Below, piece after piece: positions 5,313 to 11,515 of a stretch of 11,515 nt of DNA. The DNA is from an uncultured Hyphomicrobiales bacterium (GTDB lineage: Bacteria > Pseudomonadota > Alphaproteobacteria > Rhizobiales > Xanthobacteraceae). The translations under genes and the position numbers were made by a program. A model generated the notes under the pieces. The model saw only the letters and a list, made by a program, of their open reading frames with translations. It was not told where the DNA came from and did no database searches. Numbering within the stretch: position 1 is the first letter of the stretch; each line of letters opens with the position of its first letter. Location of the stretch: contig CAITEM010000352.1 in assembly GCA_903891395.1 (NCBI GenBank), forward strand, positions 1-11,515. The letters are read 5' to 3'.

Positions 5313-6047
5313 TCAGGGAGCGGTCGCCGCCAGCACCACGGCGCGCGCGCCCGACATCCGTTTGTGGATGTGCACCATGAACGCCATCGCGAACACTGGC
5401 GTCGCAAAGTTCAGGATCGGGATCGAGACGAACGCCGCGATGATCATGCCGGTGAAGAACACGTAACCGGCATTGGCCTTGCGCATCATCTTCGCTTCCT
5501 CGGGCGAGCGGAAGCGCATGGCCGCAAGCTCGAAATATTCGCGGCTCAGGAGGTAAGCGTTGGCGAAGAACAGAATGAGCAGGCCGAAGCCGGCGAACAG
5601 TACGAAGGGCAAAGCGCAGAGGTAGACGATCAGCGCCAGCAAAGCGAACTTGACGCCTTCAAGCGCGGCCCGGAACAGCGGCAGCGCACGGCCCACCGCA
5701 TCGGCGGAATAGTGCGTCTGCTCCACGACCTCGGCGACCTCGTCCACAAAAAAGCTGCCGACGAAGGCCGTCACCGTCGGCATCAGGAACAGCGCGCCGG
5801 TGACGATGCCGAACCCGGCCAGGATCGACAGAATCCAGGCCAGCGCCGCCCAGACGCCGTGCGGCGCAACGCCCGCCGTCTGCTCGGCCCAATTGGCGCC
5901 GCTTTCGGCCAAGGCCGACAGCAGCCGCTGCAAGCCGATACCGATAATAACAATCACCAGCAGTGCCAAGCCGACGGATTTGAGCAGCACGCGCCGCAGC
6001 GGCTGGGAAAACATTTGTGAGAGCGCTTTAACGGCGGCGTCGATCAT
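5313..6047 (-). CDS. EI24-domain (CysZ-like) membrane protein
   Basis: This 244-residue hydrophobic protein starts at the ATG read from 6047; the open frame extends to 6128 but that part lacks family character. Membrane segments are visible at about 20-40, 66-92, 132-164 (long, probably a helical pair) and 194-226. Conserved-looking features are FLMPTVTAFVGSFFVDEVAEVVE (about 87-109), FFANAYLLSREYFELAAMR (160-178) and the C-terminal FATPVFAMAFMVH. These match the EI24 family, which includes the sulfate transporter CysZ. Sulfate transport is a possibility only, since no cys genes are nearby. It lies 46 bp downstream of the YiiX-like gene on the same strand and may be cotranscribed. Its stop is 6 bp from that of nth, so the two transcripts probably overlap. 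Confidence 0.85.
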   Translation of the reverse strand: MIDAAVKALSQMFSQPLRRVLLKSVGLALLVIVIIGIGLQRLLSALAESGANWAEQTAGVAPHGVWAALAWILSILAGFGIVTGALFLMPTVTAFVGSFFVDEVAEVVEQTHYSADAVGRALPLFRAALEGVKFALLALIVYLCALPFVLFAGFGLLILFFANAYLLSREYFELAAMRFRSPEEAKMMRKANAGYVFFTGMIIAAFVSIPILNFATPVFAMAFMVHIHKRMSGARAVVLAATAP

Positions 6048-6093
6048 GCCGACACAGTTAGGCGCGCGCGGGGAAAGGGCAAGTGTTGCGGCG

Positions 6094-6912
6094 CTAAATC
6101 GCCGGCGCCATCGTCTTTTCGCCGGCACCGACCGGCACCAGTGATACGACCGGATCGGGATCGACCACCGGGATATCAGCCCATGCCATCGCCTTGTAGT
6201 TGAAGCCCTTGACGAGGGTCGGCTTCACCACCGCGAAATAGGGCGAGATGTCGAAGTCGCGTGGCGCGTACAGCGACGAGTGGCGAATTTCCAAAATTTC
6301 GGCGCGCTCCGCCGCGTTCTCGACGCGGGTGACTTTCGGCAAAATCGGATAGCGCACGTTTTCGAACGCCTGCGCGATCAACGCCGAGCAGATGATGCGG
6401 GTCGGGTGGCCGGAACCGAGCGCCATCATGCGCCGGCGCCAGCGCCGCGGCACCGGCAGCGGAATGAGATAGCGCAACAGGTCGATGATATTCTTGAGAT
6501 CGTAATCGAAGCCGATGCGTTCGGCGGCGTAGGCGCAGACCCGCGCGCAATCGTCCGGCGTTAGCCCGGTCGGACGGCAGATGCGCGAATGCACGCGGCC
6601 GTACTTCGACAGCGGCACCGCAACCACGCCTTCGCCGATATTGGCTTCGACCAATTCGAGCGGTTCGCCGGCGGCCGAGACGCGGTCGCCGATCGGCCCG
6701 ACATAGAGCGCGGCGTGCGACCAGGTCGATTGCGTGAGATACTTGATGACGCCGGAAATGTGATTGTTGCCTTCGACCAGCAGCACGTCGCCGGGCTGCA
6801 GCGTCGCGCGCAAGGTCTGCGCGTCGCCGGGTGCAATGGCTTCGTAGCCCTGCTCCGGCTTTTCAAGATAACGGGCAAGCAAGCGCCCAATGCCGTCGGC
6901 CATCCAACTCAT
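6094..6912 (-). CDS. YiiX/YebB-like (permuted NlpC/P60) cysteine hydrolase
   Basis: This 272-residue protein has the order of catalytic elements seen in the YiiX/YaeF branch of NlpC/P60-like papain-fold hydrolases. LQPGDVLLVEG (about 38-48) comes first, then WSHAALYVG with H66, then VEANIGEG with E89, and finally ICSALIAQAF with C175. Family members act on amide bonds, lipids or peptidoglycan; the substrate here is unknown. No signal peptide is seen, so it is probably cytosolic or membrane-associated. ATG 6912 is preferred because GGGGA at 6922-6926 lies 9 nt upstream; GTG 6915 and ATG 6903 are alternatives. A 7-bp inverted repeat touches the ribosome site. EI24 follows 46 bp downstream on the same strand, suggesting a two-gene unit. 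Confidence 0.85.
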   Translation of the reverse strand: MSWMADGIGRLLARYLEKPEQGYEAIAPGDAQTLRATLQPGDVLLVEGNNHISGVIKYLTQSTWSHAALYVGPIGDRVSAAGEPLELVEANIGEGVVAVPLSKYGRVHSRICRPTGLTPDDCARVCAYAAERIGFDYDLKNIIDLLRYLIPLPVPRRWRRRMMALGSGHPTRIICSALIAQAFENVRYPILPKVTRVENAAERAEILEIRHSSLYAPRDFDISPYFAVVKPTLVKGFNYKAMAWADIPVVDPDPVVSLVPVGAGEKTMAPAI

Positions 6913-6926
6913 CACGCCCGGTCCCC

Positions 6927-6945
6927 GGCGTCACTTCTTGACGCC
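6927..6945. repeat. Inverted repeat GGCGTCA-N5-TGACGCC next to the YiiX-like gene's ribosome site
   Basis: Perfect 7-bp arms at 6927-6933 and 6939-6945 surround a 5-nt CTTCT. On the minus strand it ends directly before the GGGGA ribosome site, 14 nt from the ATG at 6912. It could be an operator or an RNA hairpin that affects translation. No T run follows, so it is not an intrinsic terminator. Confidence 0.55.
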
Positions 6946-6984
6946 CCTTTGCCCCGCTCCCCGTCGTCATGCGGTTCTTTTTTG

Positions 6985-7033
6985 GCGCATGATCTGGTCC
7001 GAAAACCGATTCCCACTTTTCGGGATCATGCGC
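6985..7033. repeat. REP-like intergenic hairpin repeat (Hyphomicrobiales type)
   Basis: Outer arms GCGCATGATC (6985-6994) and GATCATGCGC (7024-7033) are exact inverted copies. Inner arms CCGAAAA (6999-7005) and TTTTCGG (7017-7023) continue the stem after a 4-nt TGGT bulge, leaving an 11-nt CCGATTCCCAC loop. From memory, GCATGATC...TTCCCACTTTTCGG...ATCATGC is a dispersed palindromic element found in many copies in Bradyrhizobium and relatives; that identification is recall, while the structure is read directly. It lies between divergent genes and contains no obvious promoter. Confidence 0.75.
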
Positions 7034-7052
7034 ACCGCACGTCTTGTTGCTG

Positions 7053-7084
7053 ACCAATTTAATGAAGACTCATTGCAAATTGGT
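7053..7084. repeat. Imperfect palindrome upstream of the amine oxidase gene
   Basis: ACCAATTTAATGA (7053-7065) pairs with TCATT (7070-7074) plus AAATTGGT (7077-7084). The 13-bp arms are interrupted only by a 2-nt GC bulge, with a 4-nt AGAC loop. It is AT-rich compared with its surroundings and lies 103 bp before ATG 7188. A transcription-factor operator is plausible; a hairpin in a 5' leader is an alternative. Confidence 0.55.
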
Positions 7085-7187
7085 TCCTGCGCAGCCTTTG
7101 CGCGTTAATGCCCGTTAGCCATGAAATTTGCCGTGCCATATGGGTTCGGGCACTGTATCGGCCATTGCTGGAAAGAATTCGGATACC

Positions 7188-8564
7188 ATGCCACCGCTTA
7201 GCCGCCGCTCTCTGCTTAACGCGTTGCTCGCCGCCACCGCGACGGTTGCGGCCGCGCCCGCGCTCGGCGCAGTCGGTTCCGGCGAGGTCGATGTGGTGAT
7301 CATCGGTGCCGGTGCCGCGGGTATTGCCGCCGCGCGCCGCGTCGCCGCCGCCAACAGGCGTTTTGCGCTGCTTGAGGCGAGCGAGACAATCGGCGGGCGC
7401 TGCGCCACCGACACCAAGATTTTCGGCGTGCCTTATGATCTGGGTGCGCACTGGATCCACAATCCCGACAGCAACCCCCTGACCAAGCTCGTTACCGGCA
7501 TTGACGTCTATCCGGCGCCGCGTACCCAGACGTTGCGCGTCGGCGCCCGCAGTGCGCGCGACAGCGAGCTGGAAACTTTTCTCGCCGCGACGTTGCGCGC
7601 GCAACGCGCCATGAACGATCTCGGCAAGGCGAAAGCCGATTTTCCGGCATCGCGCCTGCTGCCGAAGGATCTGTTTGACTGGCAGAACACCATCGAATTC
7701 ATGGTGGGGCCCTTCGCCACCGGCAGGGAGCTCGGCGAGCTCTCCGCCTTCGACATGGCGCGCGCGGTGGACCGCGACAGCGATGCCTTCTGCCGTCAGG
7801 GCTACGGCGCGCTGCTGGCGAAGCTCGCCGCAGGACTTCCGGTTCAATTATCGACGCCGGTCGAGGCGCTCTACTGGGACAACAAGCGCCTCGGCGTCGA
7901 CACGCCGAAGGGCAACATTCTCGGGCGCGCCGCGATTGTCACCGTGTCGACCAACGTGCTGAGTGAAGAAAAGATCGAGTTCATCCCGCCGCTGGAAAAG
8001 CGTGTGCTCGGTGCGGCGGAAAAGCTGTCGCTGGGCAGTTACGATCACATCGCGCTGGAGATGCCGGGCAACCCGCTCGGCCTGCAGAACGACGACATGG
8101 TGTTCGAGCAGGCCACGGGCACGCGCACCGCGGCCCTGTTGGCCAATGTCTCGGGCACGCCGCTGCATCTGGTCGAAGTCGCGGGCTCCTTCGGCCGCGA
8201 ACTGGCGGCACAGGGCGAGCCGGCCATGGTGGATTTCGCCGGCGAATGGCTGTCGTCGATGTTCGGCTCCAACGCTAATCGCGCCATCAAGCGCAGCCAC
8301 GCCACGCGCTGGAACGACAACCCGCTGGCGCTTGGCGCGATGTCCGGAGCGGGGCCCGGCAACGCGGACGCCCGCAAGGTGCTGATGGAGCCGCTCGGTG
8401 GCAAGGTCTATTTCGCCGGCGAGGCGGTGCACGAGACGCAATGGGGTACGGTGGCGGGTGCCTGGGATTCCGGCACACGCGCGGCGGAAGCGGCGTTGCG
8501 CAGACTTGGCGCGCTCGGCGACGGCGGCGACGACAAGCCGGTGAAGCGCAGGCGGCGGCGTTGA
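7188..8564 (+). CDS. Tat-exported FAD-dependent amine oxidase
   Basis: This 458-residue flavoprotein resembles the monoamine/polyamine oxidase family. Residues 1-28 look like a twin-arginine signal (LSRRSLL with R6 and R7, hydrophobic stretch, Ala-rich end), so a folded, FAD-loaded periplasmic enzyme is likely. The FAD dinucleotide motif VVIIGAGAAGIAAARR (36-51) is followed by LLEAS with ribose-binding E63, GGRC (69-72) and DLGAHWIH (84-91). The C-terminal FAD motif VYFAGEAVHETQWGTVAGAW lies near 405-424. It should oxidise an amine to an imine with O2; the substrate is unknown. ATG 7188 is chosen because it places the Tat motif at the N-terminus; TTG 7128 and ATG 7140 would bury it. The protein ends in a KRRRRR tail, and its TGA overlaps the next gene's ATG by one base. 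Confidence 0.88.
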   Translation: MPPLSRRSLLNALLAATATVAAAPALGAVGSGEVDVVIIGAGAAGIAAARRVAAANRRFALLEASETIGGRCATDTKIFGVPYDLGAHWIHNPDSNPLTKLVTGIDVYPAPRTQTLRVGARSARDSELETFLAATLRAQRAMNDLGKAKADFPASRLLPKDLFDWQNTIEFMVGPFATGRELGELSAFDMARAVDRDSDAFCRQGYGALLAKLAAGLPVQLSTPVEALYWDNKRLGVDTPKGNILGRAAIVTVSTNVLSEEKIEFIPPLEKRVLGAAEKLSLGSYDHIALEMPGNPLGLQNDDMVFEQATGTRTAALLANVSGTPLHLVEVAGSFGRELAAQGEPAMVDFAGEWLSSMFGSNANRAIKRSHATRWNDNPLALGAMSGAGPGNADARKVLMEPLGGKVYFAGEAVHETQWGTVAGAWDSGTRAAEAALRRLGALGDGGDDKPVKRRRRR

Positions 8565-9262
8565 TGGCGCAAAAACCAAAAGCGCTGATCGCCTGGTCGA
8601 GCGGCAAGGACAGCGCCTGGGCCTTGCATGAGGCGCGCCGCGCGGGCGATTACGACGTCGTGGGCGCGCTGACGACGGTGACCGGCACTTTCAATCGCGT
8701 CAGCATGCATGGCGTGCGCGAGGAATTGCTCCGCGCGCAACGCGACGCCGCCAGATTGCCGGGCATCGAAGTGCGTATACCGTTTCCCTGCAGCAACGAT
8801 ATCTACGAAGCGGCGATGGCGGCGGCGATGCAAAGCGCGGTCGCGGCCGGCGTTACGCATGTCATCTTTGGGGATCTGTTTCTGGAAGACCTGCGCGCCT
8901 GGCGCGAAGCCAAGCCGGCCGTGATTGACGTTACCGCAGTATTTCCACTCTGGATGCGGCCGACGGCGGCGCTGGCGCGTGAGATGATCGCAGCCGGCGT
9001 CGAGGCGCACCTCGCGGTGGTCGATCTGAAGAAATTGCCGGCGGACTTTGCTGGACGGCGCTTCGATACCGCGCTGCTGAGCGGATTGCCGTCCGGCGTC
9101 GATCCCTGCGGCGAGAACGGCGAGTTTCATTCCTTCGTGTCGGCGGGGCCGATGCTGTCGCGGAAAATTCCGGTCAGTGTCGGCGAGCGGGTCGAGCGCG
9201 AGGGATTTGCGTTCGCGGATTTGATCCCGGCCGAGCCAAACTCGCCTGGATTCCCGCTTTAG
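8564..9262 (+). CDS. Dph6-like PP-loop ATP pyrophosphatase family protein
   Basis: This 232-residue protein belongs to the adenine nucleotide alpha-hydrolase superfamily, in the MJ0570/Dph6 (diphthine-ammonia ligase) branch. The PP-loop SSGKDSAWAL lies at residues 12-21, close to the usual SGGKDS. FNRVSMHGVR (43-52), IFGDLFLEDLRAWRE (101-115) and the C-terminal GVDPCGENGEFHSFV (178-192) are the other signatures of this branch. Members adenylate a substrate carboxyl and transfer ammonia; bacteria lack diphthamide, so the true substrate here is unknown. It is probably cytosolic. ATG 8564 overlaps the oxidase stop as TGATG, so translation is likely coupled. It converges on pheT with 21 bp between the stop codons and no good terminator. 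Confidence 0.88.
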   Translation: MAQKPKALIAWSSGKDSAWALHEARRAGDYDVVGALTTVTGTFNRVSMHGVREELLRAQRDAARLPGIEVRIPFPCSNDIYEAAMAAAMQSAVAAGVTHVIFGDLFLEDLRAWREAKPAVIDVTAVFPLWMRPTAALAREMIAAGVEAHLAVVDLKKLPADFAGRRFDTALLSGLPSGVDPCGENGEFHSFVSAGPMLSRKIPVSVGERVEREGFAFADLIPAEPNSPGFPL

Positions 9263-9283
9263 CGGCAATGAGCGGGGGTAAAA

Positions 9284-11515
9284 CTAGCCGCGCAGCACGC
9301 CGCCGGTCTTCTTGGTGACTTCTGCGACGATGCGCTGGCCCAGCGCATCGATCTCGGCGTCCGTCATCGTCTTTTCCCGCGGCTGAAGTGCGACGGCGAT
9401 GGCAATCGACTTCTTGCCCGGCTCGATGCCGGTACCTTCGTAAACGTCGAACACCGTGACGCCCACGATCAGCTTCTTGTCGACGCTCTGGGCTGCGCGC
9501 GCGATATCGGCGGCCTTGACCTTCGCATCGACGACGAACGCGAAATCGCGCTCGACCGGCTGGAACGGCGACAGCTCCAGGAGCGCCTTGGCGCGCGTCG
9601 GCTTGGCCTTGGCCGCTGGAATGTTTTCGAGGATCACTTCGAACGCCACCAGCGGGCCGTCGGCCTTCAACGCGTCCAGCGCGCGGGGGTGCAGTTCGCC
9701 GAAATGGCCGAGAATATTCTGCGGACCGATTTGTATCGTGCCGCTGCGGCCGGGATGAAACCAGGCCGGTCCGCCGGGCAACACCTGCAACGCCTGCATC
9801 GGCGCGCCCGCGGCGGCCAGCACGGCAAAGGCGTCGGCCTTGGCATCGAACACATCGACAGGCTCAGGTTTGCCCGACCAGTGCCGGCCGATTCCGGTGC
9901 CTTTGGCCAATGCGCGGCGGAGGCCGCCGGCGGCGGTGAACTGGTCCTGCGGTTGGTCGCCCTTGAAGATCTGCCCGACCTCGAACAACGCGACGTCCGC
10001 TATGCCGCGATCGGCATTGCGCTGCGCCGACGTCACCAGGCCCGGAATCAGGCTCGGCCGCATGTCCGACAATTCAGCGGCTATCGGATTGGCCAAGGCC
10101 AGTTCCGGCTTGCCGCCGCCGAACAGCTCGGCCTCGCGTTTGGACACGAACGACCAGGTGACCGCCTCGATCATGCCGCGCACCGCGAGCGCGCGCTTGG
10201 CCTTGCGGGTGCGAACCTGAATCGGCGTGAGCACCGGTTTGCGCGCGTCCGTGCCGCGCGGGAACGGCGTCGACGGCACCTGGTCGACACCGGCGATGCG
10301 CACCACTTCTTCGACGATGTCGGCGCGGCCATGCACGTCCGGGCGCCACGACGGCACCGCGACTTTGATGCGCTCGCCTTGTCCCGCGGCGAAGAAGCCG
10401 AGCTTCTCCAGCGTGCGGCGCACTTGCGTGAGCGAAAGTTTCAGCCCGGCCAGACGCGGCAATTCGCTGAGCGGGAAATCGATGATGGTTTCTTTCGGCG
10501 TCGGATCGCCGGCGACGACGATTTCGGATGGCGCGCCGCCGCAGAGATCGAGCACCATCTGCGTCGCCAGTTCAAGGCCGGGCAGCATGAAATTCGGGTC
10601 GACGCCACGCTCAAAACGATAGCGTGCGTCGGAATTGATGCCGAGCTTGCGTCCGGTCTGCGCGATGTTGAGTTCGTCCCACAGCGCCGACTCGATCAGC
10701 ACATTGGTCGTCGTCTCCGAGCAGCCCGAGGCTTCGCCGCCCATGATGCCGGCGAGCGACTCGACGCCCTTGTCGTCGGCGATCACGCACATGGCGTTGT
10801 CGAGTTCATAGGTCTTGCCGTCAAGCGCCAGCAGCGTCTCGCCATTGCTGGCGCGGCGCACGGTGAGATTGCCGTGAACCTTGTCGGCGTCGAATACATG
10901 CAGCGGCCGGGCGCGGTCGAAGGTGATGAAGTTGGTGATGTCCACCAGCGCATTGATCGGCCGCAGGCCGATGGCAATGAGCTTCTTCTGCAGCCAGTCT
11001 GGCGACGGGCCGTTCTTGACGCCGCGCACCAGGCGCAGGCCAAAGGCCGGGCACAGCGGATGCGTCGCGCCGAAATCGAGCGTCACTTTCACCGGGCAGG
11101 GGAACGCGCCCTTCACCGGCCGTGGCGCGTTGTCCTTGAAGTCGCCGATCAAGGTGGCGCTCAAATCGCGGGCAATGCCGCTGACGCCGGTGCAGTCGGA
11201 GCGGTTCGGCGTCAGATTGATCTCGATCACGGGCTCGTTGAGGCCGAGCACTTCGGCGAACGGCTTGCCGATCGGGGCGTCGGCCGGCATCTCGATGATG
11301 CCGTCGCTGTCGTCGGAGAATCCGATCTCGGCGCCCGAGATCATCATGCCCTGGCTTTCGACGTCACGAATCTTGCCGACGGAAAGCGTGATCTTTTTGG
11401 CCGGAATGTAGGTGCCGGGCAGGCCGAGCACGGTCTTGAGGCCGGCGCGCGCGTTCGGCGCGCCGCACACGATCTGCAGCGGCGTGCCGGTACCGTTGTC
11501 GACCTTGCAGACGCG
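9284..11515 (-). CDS. pheT: Phenylalanine--tRNA ligase beta subunit (5' end outside window)
   Basis: The last 743 residues are present, open to the window edge, so roughly 60 of about 800 residues are missing. The fragment begins inside the N-terminal tRNA-binding OB fold (VCKVDNGTGTPLQIVCGAPNAR). The B3/B4 editing region follows, with NALVDITNFITFDRARPLHVFDADK, GIMGG near 256-260 and SDARYRFERGVDP near 295-307. A B5 domain ends at RPDVHGRADIVEEVVRIAG, and the C-terminal ferredoxin-fold anticodon-binding domain (about 650-743) includes SPFQPVERDFAFVVD. PheT pairs with PheS to charge tRNA-Phe and edits Tyr-tRNA-Phe. A GTG at 11470 is internal, since conserved residues continue upstream of it. 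pheS is expected beyond the right edge. The gene converges on the PP-loop gene. Confidence 0.97.
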   Translation of the reverse strand, partial: RVCKVDNGTGTPLQIVCGAPNARAGLKTVLGLPGTYIPAKKITLSVGKIRDVESQGMMISGAEIGFSDDSDGIIEMPADAPIGKPFAEVLGLNEPVIEINLTPNRSDCTGVSGIARDLSATLIGDFKDNAPRPVKGAFPCPVKVTLDFGATHPLCPAFGLRLVRGVKNGPSPDWLQKKLIAIGLRPINALVDITNFITFDRARPLHVFDADKVHGNLTVRRASNGETLLALDGKTYELDNAMCVIADDKGVESLAGIMGGEASGCSETTTNVLIESALWDELNIAQTGRKLGINSDARYRFERGVDPNFMLPGLELATQMVLDLCGGAPSEIVVAGDPTPKETIIDFPLSELPRLAGLKLSLTQVRRTLEKLGFFAAGQGERIKVAVPSWRPDVHGRADIVEEVVRIAGVDQVPSTPFPRGTDARKPVLTPIQVRTRKAKRALAVRGMIEAVTWSFVSKREAELFGGGKPELALANPIAAELSDMRPSLIPGLVTSAQRNADRGIADVALFEVGQIFKGDQPQDQFTAAGGLRRALAKGTGIGRHWSGKPEPVDVFDAKADAFAVLAAAGAPMQALQVLPGGPAWFHPGRSGTIQIGPQNILGHFGELHPRALDALKADGPLVAFEVILENIPAAKAKPTRAKALLELSPFQPVERDFAFVVDAKVKAADIARAAQSVDKKLIVGVTVFDVYEGTGIEPGKKSIAIAVALQPREKTMTDAEIDALGQRIVAEVTKKTGGVLRG

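Noticed and set aside
5364..6020. Plus-strand 218-codon open frame opposite the EI24 gene
   Set aside because: Highly charged (Glu/Arg/Gln/His) translation typical of the complement of a membrane-protein gene; no motif.
7059..9268. Long minus-strand open frames opposite the amine oxidase and PP-loop genes
   Set aside because: Their translations are Arg/Ala/Gly-rich low-complexity sequence, while the plus strand carries clear FAD-binding and PP-loop motifs throughout.
9253..9276. CCCGCT/AGCGGG inverted repeat between the PP-loop gene and pheT
   Set aside because: The stem is only 6 bp with a 12-nt loop, overlaps the stop codon, and has no T run on either strand, so it is not a convincing terminator.
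11468..11470. GTG as the start of pheT
   Set aside because: Conserved PheT OB-fold residues (VCKVDNGTG) continue upstream to the window edge, so the gene is truncated by the window and this codon is internal.
1..11515. tRNA/rRNA genes, CRISPR arrays, insertion sequences, prophage or toxin-antitoxin modules
   Set aside because: Looked for on both strands; no cloverleaf-like, regularly spaced repeat, transposase or phage motif was visible.

Overview
This window looks like a chromosomal housekeeping segment of a high-GC alphaproteobacterium, most likely order Hyphomicrobiales (Rhizobiales), in or near the Bradyrhizobium/Rhodopseudomonas/Pseudolabrys group. The reasons are the gene order pyrF-DUF1330-dapB-gpmA near nth, a DUF1236 secreted protein, a perfect EcfG-type general stress promoter (GGAAC-N17-CGTT), and an intergenic hairpin repeat of a kind I recall as widespread in these genomes. 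No phage, transposon, CRISPR array, tRNA or rRNA is visible. Coding density is high; the longest non-coding stretch is about 275 bp.

Layout. Bases 1-2407 hold a compact plus-strand operon: the 3' end of pyrF, a DUF1330 protein, dapB, a four-helix membrane protein and gpmA (joined by an ATGA overlap). It closes with a strong hairpin at 2432-2463 that also serves the convergent DUF1236 gene. That minus-strand gene (2480-2869) encodes a signal peptide, a strict eight-glycine zipper and a DUF1236 tail, behind the EcfG-type promoter. Upstream on the minus strand lie an Ada-like AraC/methyltransferase fusion (3011-3916) and a DUF2244 membrane protein (3978-4487). The DUF2244 gene is divergent from nth (4509-5306); the two start codons flank a GTATAC core almost symmetrically and neither has a Shine-Dalgarno site. 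Next on the minus strand are an EI24/CysZ-like membrane protein and a YiiX-type NlpC/P60-like hydrolase, probably cotranscribed. A 275-bp intergenic region (6913-7187) with three inverted repeats separates these from a plus-strand pair: a Tat-signal flavin amine oxidase whose stop overlaps the start of a Dph6-like PP-loop ATPase. The window ends in pheT on the minus strand, which lacks its 5' end.

Functionally this covers pyrimidine synthesis (pyrF), lysine/peptidoglycan precursor synthesis (dapB), glycolysis (gpmA), DNA repair (nth and the Ada-like protein, separated only by the DUF2244 gene), translation (pheT) and a few poorly characterised envelope proteins. I see no clearly novel multi-gene system. 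The most interesting points are regulatory: the stress promoter with an embedded palindrome, the apparently symmetric leaderless promoter between nth and DUF2244, the structured 6913-7187 region, and the coupled oxidase/PP-loop gene pair.
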